From: Cocos nucifera
Taxonomy: Eukaryota > Streptophyta > Magnoliopsida > Arecales > Arecaceae
DNA: 64,000 bases
NCBI GenBank assembly: GCA_006176705.1
Contig: QRFJ01001034.1
Coordinates: forward strand, 372,001-436,000
Direction of reading: 5' to 3'
Below the pieces are notes generated by a model that was given only the letters and a program-made list of their open reading frames with translations, searched no databases and was not told where the DNA came from. A program made the position numbers and the translations under genes. Every line of letters begins with the position of its first letter. Position 1 is the stretch's first letter. Positions 54,085-64,000 of this stretch are shown piece by piece.

Positions 54085-57000
54085 TTAAAGCCAATTAGCT
54101 ATAAATCTAAGTTCCATCTTCTCAAGATGGACTTCGATCTTTTGCTGGCCTAATGGCTTTGTAAGTGGGTATGCCGCATTATCTACGGAGTCGACTCCCT
54201 TTACCTCGACGTAACCTTTCTCGAGATAATCGTGGATGAGATGGTATCGCTGCTCGATGTGCTTGGATTTCTGATGAGACCTCGACTCCTTAGCAAGAGC
54301 TATGGCACCATTATTATCGCATTATAGAGGAATGACATCCGATGGCATCACTCCGATCTCTATGGCGAACTTCTTGTACCAGAATGCCTCCTTCGCAGCT
54401 TCTGATGCAGCAATGTACTCTACTTTTATGATGGAATCTACTATCACTGTTTGCTTGAAACTCTTCCAACTGATAGTACCACCATTACATACGAACAAAC
54501 TTTTAGATATCGACTTTCGATCATCTATATCGAACATAAAATCCAAGTCTGCATACCTCTGGACTTGGAGTTCTCCATTACCAAAAACCAACAATATATC
54601 CTTAGTTCTTCTTAAATGCTTAAGGATACATTTCGCAGAAGTTTAGTGTTCTTCATCTGGATTCGACTGATATCTTCTCGTGACACTCACAGCATGGGCT
54701 ATATCAGGTCGTGTATATAACATGACATACATGAGACTCCCTATTGCTGAAGCATAAGGGATCTTGCTCATGCGTTCAATCTCCTTAGGTGTGTTGGGAT
54801 ATATTTTCTTGGAGAGATGAATGCTATGTCTGAAGGGTACCAATCCCCTCTTGGAGTTTTTCATGCTAAACCTCTTTAGCACTTTCTCTATGTACATCTT
54901 CTGTGAAAGACCTAGCATCCTATTCGGTCTATCTCTATAGATCTTAATTCCTAGAATGAAGGATGCTTCTCTTAGATCTTTCATGAAGAGTTCTTTAGAT
55001 AACCATATTTTAACTATGGTCAATATGGGAATATTATTTCCAATAAGAAAGATATCATCCACGTACAGTACGAGGAAAACAATAGCGCTCCCACTGACCT
55101 TTTTGAAAACACATGGTTCGTCCTCATTCTTGATGAAACCAAATAATTTGACTATATCATTAAAATGAGTATTTCAGCTCCGAGATACTTGCTTAAGTTC
55201 ATATATGGACCTTTGCAGCTTGCATACTTTATGATCAGCATCACTGGATGTGAAACCTAGCGGCTGTTTCATATAGATATCTTTCTCAAGGTCTTCATTT
55301 AAAAATATTATTTTCACATCCATTTGCCATATTTCATAATCAAAACAAACTGCAATAATAAGTAATGTGCGGATGAATTTTAGCATGGTTACTGGTGAAA
55401 AGATATCCTGATAGTCAATGCCTTCATGCTGACTATACCCTTTTGCCACTAATCTAGTTTTGAATGTCTCCACATTTTCATCTGCACCAATCTTTCTCTT
55501 GTAGATCCATTTACATGCAATAGATACTATACCTTCAGATGGATCTACCAAAGTTCAGACTTGGTTTGAGTGCATCAAGTCAATTTCTGACTTCATTATC
55601 TCTAACCATTTCTTAGACTCGATATTCAATATCGCCTCATCATAGGTTTTGGGATCATCACCATGAACCCTATTACCTATGAGGAATATTTTTTCTACTT
55701 TCTCTGAAATAGTACCTAAGTACCTCTCAGGGGGATGAAAGATCCTTTTTGATCTATGAGGTGGAGGAGGTAATGATTGTATTGGCTCAACCTAATTTGG
55801 TTCCATAGGATCCTTATCTCATTACTCTTATGAGATTTTTTCCTCGAGTTTGATCTACTTTTCAATGCCACCATCTTGAATAAACTATTTTTCAAGAAAG
55901 ATGACATGCCGACTCACAATCATATTTTGGTCTTTTGAAATGTAGAAATAATATTCTAATGACTCTTTAGAATATCCTATGAATCAAGCTCTAAAGGATC
56001 TATAGTCTAACTTGTCTGCTTGTTGTCTTTTGATATGAGCTGGACAACCCCAAATTTTGAGATGACTCAGACTTGATTTCTTATCATGCCATATCTCATA
56101 CGGTATGGTAGAAATGATTTTAGAGGAAATCCTATTCAGTAAATATATAGCAGTTAATAGACTATGTCCCAAAAAAAAATTAAGAAGATCTATGAAGCTC
56201 ATCTTGGATCGGACCATATCTAATAGGATCCGGTTCCTTCGTTCTGAAACTCCATTGAGTTGAGGTGTTTCAGGTGGAGTCCATTGAGAGACTATGCCAT
56301 ATTGCTTGACATAGTCCAAGAATTTTCAACTAAGGTATTCACCTCCTCGATCTAATCGAACAATCTTAATGAATTTTTTAGTTTGCTTTTTAACTTCACG
56401 TCTGAATTTCTTAAACTTTTCAAAAGCTTCAAACTTGTGTCTCATAAGATACACATATCCACATCGAGATAAATCATCAGTAAAGATTATGAAATAGACA
56501 AAGTTGCCTCTACCCGACACATTAAATGGGCCGCACACATTAATATGTACTAGGGCAAGTAGTTTCGTGGCCCTTTTTTTATGTCCTACAAAAGAGAGCT
56601 TAGTCATTTTGTCATGAAGACATGATTCACAAATTGGATATGACTCGAAAGTCAACGGACTCAATAGACCAATTTTTTTTAATTTATTAACCCTATCTTC
56701 TGCTATATGACCTAGCCTTAGGTGTCATAGATACCTATCATTTAGACTATCCCTGGATTGTTTTGATCTTATGGCATTCACATTTTACTCAATATTAAAG
56801 ACAGATACATCAATATGTAACTAGTCAAGATTGTTAATAAGAAAACTACTTGCAATTTTATTTCTTTCATGAGAATATTACAATGATCCTTAAGAAAACT
56901 AATTACATAGCCTTCTTGTGCTAAACATGAAATAGAAATCAAATTTCTGCTTGTAGTATGCACATAATAATAATCCTTAAGTACTAAATCTAAGCCAGAT
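54085..57000 (-). pseudogene. pol of copia copy 3, decayed
   Basis: The element-strand order is preserved. Integrase (56664-55984) is the longest run, including SDLSR-type wording, RLDRGGEYLS and TPQLNGVSERRNR. The integrase frameshift shared by copies 1 and 2 is absent here. RT (55551-54643) contains KGYSQHEGIDYQDIF, DVKIIFLNEDLEKDIYM and YVDD (55054-55065). RNase H (54594-54322 and 54300-54090) has IIKVEYIAASEAAKEAFW. Many Trp, Gln and Arg codons have become stops. It is a pseudogene that still shows every domain. Confidence 0.87.
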
Positions 57001-58040
57001 GGTAGTTAAAGAGGGTTGGTTCCCATGGCCACAGCAGCAATCCTTGCTCCATTTCCGACATGTAGGATTATCTCACCATCCCTCAGCCTCTTGCTATCCT
57101 CAAGATCCTGCATGAAAGTGCACAAATGAGTACTAGAACCAGAGTCAAGCATCCAATTGGATGCAAAAAAAATCATAAGGTTAGATTCAATAATGAGCAT
57201 ACCTCCAAAAGGACCCGTCTCCTTCTTATTCTTCAGGATGGCCAGATATATAGGGCAGTTCCACATTCAGTGGCCATCAGTATTACAATGAAAATACTTT
57301 TCTTTGTCAGCAGCCTTCTTCTTTAGCTCTGCCTTCTTCTTTTTTTCACCTTCCACCTTCTACTTTTTCATAGACTTCTTCTTCTTTCCAAAAAAATTTT
57401 TCATAGAAGAAGTCCATTCCATAGCAAGTACTAAGCCTTTAGAATCTTTCATAGAAAGCTTAGCAGTAATCAGCATATTCATAAGCTCGATCAGAGTATT
57501 CTGAAGTTTATGCATGTGGTAGTTCATGATGAACTGCCCATATGCATCAGTCAAGAATTGTAGAATTATATAATTCTATAGATCCTGATCTAACTTTACT
57601 CCGAGCTTCTTAAGCTCTTCCAAGTCCTTGATCATCATCAGGCAATAATTTTAGACTAACTGCCCATTATGCATTTTAGCCTTAAACAGTCATTTAGTGA
57701 CCTAATATTTAGCTGCACGACTCTGTTCACCAAACAACTCTTGCAGGTGAGCCAACATTTGGTGGGCAGTCTTGAAATCTTCATGTTGGCACTGAAGCTC
57801 ATCAGACATCGAGTCCAACATGTAGTATCTGATATTATTATCTTCATCCGTCTACTTGTCAAGAGGCACTCTCTATTCAGTGGACTGATGAGCCAGTAAG
57901 ATGAAGGGATCCTGGTCCAATACATGAGTCAACTTCTCAAAATCTAAAATAATTTTGAAGTTTTGGAGCCAATCCTTATAATTAGGTCAGGTCAATCTAT
58001 GGGTGTCCAATATATGGGCTAGTAGATTGGATGCAGATAT
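57001..58040 (-). pseudogene. gag-protease of copia copy 3, decayed
   Basis: The start codon has become ATA (58040-58038), followed by a readable SASNLLAHILDTHR. TGA lies at 57690-57692, the same codon that is a stop in copies 1 and 2. The nucleocapsid knuckle (57254-57295) has Tyr for its first Cys and a stop within. The protease motif LDSGSSTHLCTFMQDLEDS is intact near 57120-57160. The lysine-rich stretch has lost a Gln codon to TAG near 57361. Confidence 0.84.
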
Positions 58041-59921
58041 TTTCTTTTTTTTTCTGTAGAGAGTCAAAGTTTCTAGTTAGATTTTATAATTAAGACTTGA
58101 TCAATTTATTTAGGAGTTTGATTTTTAAATAAATTAGCTCTCACTATTTTCTTAGATCCCTACACTTCCTCTACAGAGATGCAAAAATCTCTATGATTAC
58201 TGATTTCTAGTAGATGGTGCAGTCCCACCAACTGACTCATCATCTTACCTAACAGTTATTGGTGATGGGTTAGCTAATGAGTGAACAACTCTTATCTAAT
58301 GATTCTCTAATCATGGTGCATCCAAACTTGATCTCTAATTTATGAATCTCACTGTATCTGAAATATTGATCCACTCCTTAGTTAAGTCAGACCCACCATT
58401 TGCATGGATTAGATTTTTAATTAGGTCTCTCACCATATCTGAAATATTGAGTCCAATCCATCCTCTAGCCCATAGCATCCAATGCTGAATAGATAAGGTT
58501 ACATCTTTTCGATGCAACTGAACCACTATGATCAGTCGAGAACAATCAACCTTGGGAAGGGCCTGCATATCTACAATGGTGGAAGACCTTAGACTTAATC
58601 TTTTCTTAGAAAGATTTGATTTAGATCTCTTTAAACTTAACTTGACATAGCCATAACCATTATGACTGATCTAGTAGCATGGGTCAGCTCAGATTGTTAG
58701 CCACCTTAGATCAGGACTGAGCTGACAAATATGGCTAGGTAAGTGAGACTGGTGGAAGGGATATATCATTAACTCGATAAAAATGCATTCGAGTCGAGTA
58801 GCATCCAATTAAAAATCAGTCAGTCGTATCTGCCAAACTTATCTTAGACACTAAATTATTGAGCCAGAATCAATCAGGTTAGCCTACAATCCATACTCTA
58901 ACCATTGAGCCTAATTGGATCTTAACTTGATCAATCACTCATGTGACTCGATCTTGATCCAGACTTAATCCTATTAAGCTGGTCAATTTAAGTACGCTTA
59001 ATCCCACCTAACCAACTCTTGATTCGGTTTGATCAACCGCTAGACCTAATTGAGCTACCCAAGCTCGAATCTAATTTTATGAATGTCTTAGATCTAAAAA
59101 TTCTTAATTTTAGATCTAATATATTTTATAATCTTAATTTTTAATTAAGTTTAAGATTCATAAATAAAATATGTATATAAAATTCTAGGATTTTAGGATC
59201 TAGAATTTTACAGAAAATAATTTTTTTAATTTCTAATTAAGGATGAACGTGCAGCACCCCTACACACCATAAGAACACCCCATCAAATGGGAGGAAAGGG
59301 CCTTTAAATCCTACTTCATTCTTATGACCCGACGGCCAAGGAGAACGCCTTAATCAGAAACATGATAAATTTACAAAACTAGTTAGATCTACATCATATA
59401 TCACATATATATATAAATTGATCTAACTAAAAATATATTTTGCATACATCTCATATATCACATCATGCATATTTTCAGATCTAAATTATCTCATAAACAT
59501 CTAAAAAATAAGATTTAAACTTGATCATATTAAATTAAATTTATTCTAGATAATTTTGTAGAACTATTCTACAACTAGTCTAAACATGCATTTATCATAT
59601 CTCATATGAATAAATTAAATAAATTTATTCTCTATTTTTTAGATTAAATTATAATATTTATAATATCAAAAAATAATAAATAAATAAATTTAAAAATTAT
59701 AATTAATTAAATTAAAATTATGATTATGCTAGACTATACATAGAATAATTCTGTTCCTAGTCTAGTCATGCATCTCATACATCTTAGATCTAGATTATTT
59801 AATTTTTAATTTTTTAATTTTAGATCTAATCATATTTAATATGATATCTAAAATCATCTAATTATTAGATTAAAAATAAATTAAAATTAGATCTAATAAA
59901 TTATGGAACCTGGCTCTGATA
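58041..59921 (-). other. Leader of copia copy 3
   Basis: It is collinear with copy 1 positions 7914-9772. The nested stem-loop is kept at 59233-59357. The splice-donor-like site is changed to AAGATAAGT (minus strand, near 58846). There is no coding frame. Confidence 0.75.
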
Positions 59922-59934
59922 CCAATTGAAGAGA
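59922..59934 (-). other. Primer binding site of copia copy 3
   Basis: GGCTCTGATACCA on the plus strand, identical to the other copies despite the general decay. It lies two bases from the LTR. Confidence 0.9.
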
Positions 59935-59936
59935 AA

Positions 59937-60418
59937 AATTCTATTTTTTAGGTCAGGTTTATTCAGATCTGATTGAATCAGAAAGAATATTTTAATTTTT
60001 TTCTAAGATCTTAATCAGATTTGAGACTCTTCAGATCTAATCTTATTGATCTAATAATAAAAATTAAAATTAAAATTAAAATTAAATATAATTTAATTAT
60101 ATCTTTATTTTGGATAATCCAATTATCCTACGATGATCCCGATATTTGCTTGAGATTCTGGATGTAGCCATACAAGCGCCTGATCTCTACCAGTATTCAC
60201 TCAGATAGGATCTGAAGATCTTCTTCTTCTCAATCAATTCTCCAAAAATCAGATCTAGATCTAATCTTGAAGGTCTTCAAAACTGCTTTTGAAGAATAGT
60301 CATTATCTCTTACAGCAGTGTTGTCTTATACCTTTCTTGGCACTTTTTACTTGCTTGAATCGCACCTTATTTATGCCCAAAAGCCCTTAGATGTGGAGAG
60401 AAGAGAGGATCAGAGGAT
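59937..60418 (-). repeat. 5' LTR of copia copy 3, interrupted
   Basis: Only the end of the LTR next to the primer site is present (482 bp, matching 51789-52277). It stops after AGAGAGGATCAGAGGAT, where a second LTR starts with TGAAGGGAAAATCC. Confidence 0.85.
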
Positions 60419-61152
60419 TGAAGGGAAAATCCAGATTTTTTGGATCAAATTCGTTCAGATCTAATTGGATCAAGAGAGATATTTCAAAAATTTCTCTTTT
60501 GAATCTAAATCAGATCTGAGACACTTCAAATCTAATTTTATAGTTCTAATAAAATAAAAATAAAGTAAATTTAATCTAATTTAATTTTGTATATTTTGTT
60601 AGATAATCAGATTATCCTATGATGATCCTGCTGATTGCCTGAGATTCTGGATCTAGCCACATAAGTACCTGACCTCTACCAATATCCACTCGGGCTGAAT
60701 CTGGAGATCTTCTCCTTCTTTATCACCTTTCCAAATATCAGATCTGGATCTAATTTGGAGAATCTTCAAAATTTCTTTTGAAGATCTAGAATCGTCTCTT
60801 GCAGTAGTGTTGCCTTCTTCCTTTCTCGTCACCTTTCTCTTGCCTGGATCGCACCAAACTGGAGCCCAAATCTCCTTGGGCATGGAGAAGAGAGAGGGGA
60901 CCTGAACATGGCATGGAGGAGGGAGAGGGGAAGCCTTATGGCATGGGCTATTGGAGATCTTTTTTAAAGCTTGGCATAGATAGGGTTTTTATAGACCCTA
61001 CTGTGCCATGCAGTGCCACATCATCCCGGCCAATCATGTCACTTCATGCAATCAGATCTAAATTTGATTGGTGGGATGGCATCACCTGATCCAATCAGAT
61101 GAGAGTCCCTCTTAATCATTCTTAGATGGTGCCTAAGACTGATCAAAGTCTC
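60419..61152 (-). mobile_element. Partial LTR of copia copy 4, inserted in the copy 3 LTR
   Basis: It starts TGAAGGGAAAATCC and follows the family LTR for about 730 bp, with a TATA-like TTTTTATAGACCC at about 60987. Its sequence is clearly different from the copy 3 LTR, so it is a separate insertion. It is cut at about 61152, where sequence from the copy 3 RT region appears abruptly, so the real right part of copy 4 is not seen. Confidence 0.8.
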
Positions 61153-64000
61153 GTTATATCATTAAAATGAGTATTTCAGCTCGAGATACTTGCTTAAGTT
61201 CATATATGGACCTTTGCAGCTTGCATACTTTATGATCAGCATCACTGGATGTGAAACCTAGCGGCTGTTTCATATAGATATCTTTCTCAAGGTCTTCATT
61301 AAAAATATTATTTTCACATCCATTTGCCATATTTCATAATTCAAAACAAACTGCAATATAAGTAATGTGCGGATGAAATTTTAGCATGGTTACTGGTGAA
61401 AAGATATCCTGATAGTCAATGCCTTCATGCTGACTATACCCTTTTGCCACTAATCTAGTTTTGAATGTCTCCACATTTTCATCTGCACCAATCTTTCTCT
61501 TGTAGATCCATTTACATGCAATAGATACTATACCTTCAGATGGATCTACAAAGTTCAGACTTGGTTTGAGTGCATCAAGTCAATTTCTGGACTTCATTAT
61601 CTCTAACCATTTCTTAGACTCGATATTCAATATCGCCTCATCATAGTTTTGGATCATCACCATGAACCCTATTACTATGAGGAATATTTTTTCTACTTTC
61701 TTGAAATAGTACCTAAGTACCTCTCAGGGGGATGAAAGATCCTTTTTGATCTATGAGGTGGAGGAGGTAATGATTGTATTGGCTCAACCTAATTGGTTCC
61801 ATAGGATCCTTATCTCATTACTCTTATGAGATTTTTTCCTCGAGTTTGATCTACTTTTCAATGCCACCATCTTGAATAAACTATTTTTCAAGAAAGATGA
61901 CATGCCGACTCACAATCATATTTGGTCTTTTGAAATGTAGAAATAATATTCTAATGACTCTTTAGAATATCCTTGAATCAAGCTCTAAAGGATCTATAGT
62001 CTAACTTGTCTGCTTGTTGTCTTTTGATATGAGCTGGACAACCCCAAATTTTGAGATGACTCAGACTTGATTTCTTACCATGCCATATCTCATACGGTAT
62101 GGTAGGAATGATTTTAGAGGAAATCCTATTCAGTAAATATATAGCAGTTAATAGACTATGTCCCAAAAAAAAATTAAGAAGATCTATGAAGCTCATCTTG
62201 GATCGGACCATATCTAATAGGATCCGGTTCCTTCGTTCTGAAACTCCCATTGAGTTGAGGTGTTTCAGGTGGAGTCCATTGAGAGACTATGCCATATTGC
62301 TTGACATAGTCCAAGAATTTTCAACTAAGGTATTCACCTCCTCGATCTAAGTCGAACAATCTTAATGAATTTTTTAGTTTGCTTTTTAACTTCACGTCTG
62401 AATTTCTTTAAACTTTTCAAAAGCTTCAAACTTGTTCTCATAAGATACACATATCCACATCGAGATAAATCATCAGTAAAGATTATGAAATAGACAAAGT
62501 TGCCTCTACCCGACACATTAAATGGGCCGCACACATTAATATGTACTAGGGCAAGTAGTTTCGTGGCCCTTTTTTTATGTCTACAAAAGAGAGCTTAGTC
62601 ATTTTGTCATGAAGACATGATTCACAAATTGGATATGACTCGAAAGTCAACGGACTCAATAGACCAATTTTTTTTAATTTATTAACCCTATCTTCTGCTA
62701 TATGACCTAGCCTTAGGTGTCATAGATACCTATCATTTAGACTATCCCTGGATTGTTTTGATCTTATGGCATTCACATTTTACTCATATTAAAGACAGAT
62801 ACATCAATATGTAACTATCAAGATTGTTAATAAAGAAAACTACTTGCAATTTTATTTCTTTCATGAGAATATTACAATGATCCTTAAGAAAACTAATTAC
62901 ATAGCCTTCTTGTGCTAAACATGAAATAGAAATCAAATTTCTCTTGTAGTATGCACATAATAATAATCCTTAAGTACTAAATCTAAGCCAGATGTGAAGT
63001 TAAGAGGGTTGGTTCCCATGGCCACAGCAGCAATCCTTGCTCCATTTCCGACATGTAGGATTATCTCACCATCCCTCAGCCTCTTGCTATCCTCAAGATC
63101 CTGCATGAAAGTGCACAAATGAGTACTAGAACCAGAGTCAAGCATCAATTGGATGCAAAAAAAATCATAAGGTTAGATTCAATAATGAGCATACCTCCAA
63201 AAGGACCCGTCTGCTTCTTATTCTTCAGGATGGCCAGATATATAGGGCAGTTCCACATTCAGTGGCCATCAGTATTACAATGAAAATACTTTTCTTTGTC
63301 AGCAGCCTTCTTCTTTAGCTTGCCTTCTTCTTTTTTTCACCTTCCACCTTCTACTTTTTCATAGACTTCTTCTTCTTTCCAAAAAATTTTTCATAGAAGA
63401 AGTCCATTCCATAGCAAGTACTAGGCCTTTAGAATCTTTCATAGAAAGCTTAGCAGTAATCAGCATATTCATAAGCTCGATCAGAGTATTCTGAAGTTTA
63501 GCATGTGGTAGTTCATGATGAACTGCCCTATGCATCAGTCAAGAATTGTAGAATTATATAATTCTATAGATCCTGATCTAACTTTACTCCGAGCTTCTTA
63601 AGCTCTTCCAAGTCCTTGATCATCATCAGGCAATAATTTTAGACTAACTGCCATTATGCATTTTAGCCTTAAACAGTCATTTAGTGACTAATATTTAGCT
63701 GCCACGACTCTGTTCACCAAACAACTCTCAGGTAGCCAACATTTTGGGCAGTTCTGAAATCTTCATGTTGGCACTGAACTCATCAGAATCGAGTCCAACA
63801 TGTAGTATCTGATATTATTATCTTCATCCGTCTACTTGTCAAGAGGCACTCTCTATTCAGTGGACTGATGAGCCAGTAAGATGAAGGGATCCTGGTCCAA
63901 TACATGAGTCAACTTCTCAAAATCTAAAATAATTTTGAAGTTTTGGAGCCAATCCTTATAATTAGGTCAGGTCAATCTATGGGTGTTCCAATATATGGGC
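61153..64000 (-). pseudogene. Second copy of the copia copy 3 gag-pol (probable assembly duplicate)
   Basis: This is collinear with 55,150-58,010: RT N-terminus, integrase, protease, nucleocapsid and gag down to near the gag start. All tell-tale decay changes of copy 3 are repeated, including the gag TGA (63677-63679) and the zinc-knuckle changes. I can see more than 35 one- or two-base indels but only about five substitutions against copy 3 (for example near 62079, 62104, 63212 and 63427). That error profile fits uncorrected long reads better than evolution. Domain content adds nothing beyond copy 3. Confidence 0.85.

Larger units (their letters stand above)
51789..60418 (-). mobile_element. 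Copia copy 3: old member of the copy 1/2 family
   Basis: 3' LTR 51789-54070, gag-pol 54085-58040, leader to 59921, primer site 59922-59934, 5' LTR from 59937 to 60418, where another LTR interrupts it. The internal length (5,866 bp) matches copies 1 and 2. Differences are mostly G-to-A and C-to-T changes, as expected for old methylated repeats. The polypurine tract has decayed (AAGTAAAAGT). The candidate left target duplication is CATCT (51784-51788); the right one is not visible. Confidence 0.9.

Overview
This window is repeat-dense plant nuclear DNA. The evidence is Ty1/copia and Ty3/gypsy LTR retrotransposons primed at the initiator-tRNA-Met site, a CACTA terminus, a Mutator-like (MULE) transposase joined to a plant mobile domain (PMD) gene, and a Transposase_32-like remnant. 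The overall style fits a monocot such as a palm, but no host gene is present to prove it. I found no intact cellular gene, tRNA, rRNA, or prokaryotic or CRISPR feature. An 837-base N run lies at 32108-32944.

Layout. 1-2136: 3' tail and LTR of a Ty3/gypsy element. 2150-2405: a CACTA-type terminus. 2406-5597: decayed MULE transposase C-terminus followed by a PMD pseudogene with two readable introns. 5603-16019: complete copia copy 1 (+ strand, 10,417 bp, TSD ATAAT) inserted in that MULE/PMD locus. 16025-19406: intergenic sequence with a 292-bp near-palindrome, a tandem repeat, a Transposase_32-like pseudogene (-) and a LINE C-terminal scrap (-). 19407-41627: a Ty3/gypsy element (Tat-like) whose 5' LTR is split by a small gag/protease-only copia (19561-23157) and whose gag is split by copia copy 2 (24549-36047, - strand, TSD CTCTA). 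Its pol stops early in RT and is followed by two tandem-repeat arrays and the 3' LTR. 41628-46829: gene-free, with one 36-bp tandem array. 46830-48784: copia C (LTR plus gag only). 48785-51788: 3' LTR and RNase H end of copia D (-), interrupted by copia copy 3 (51789-60418, -). Copy 3's own 5' LTR is interrupted by a further LTR of the family (copy 4, 60419-61152). 61153-64000 repeats 55.15-58.0 kb with almost only one-base indels and looks like uncorrected long-read sequence.

How it fits together. Copies 1-4 are one copia family: about 2.28-kb LTRs, a 1.85-kb structured leader, then one gag-pro-int-RT-RNaseH frame of about 3.95 kb. All copies are broken. Three of them share a stop at the same gag codon, and copies 1 and 2 share an integrase frameshift, which suggests that defective copies were mobilised in trans. 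By LTR similarity, copy 2 is the youngest insertion, copy 1 is intermediate, and copy 3 is old and rich in transitions. Two structures are clearly assembly-related: the 61-64 kb duplicate, and the N gap, whose two flanks carry the same sequence.
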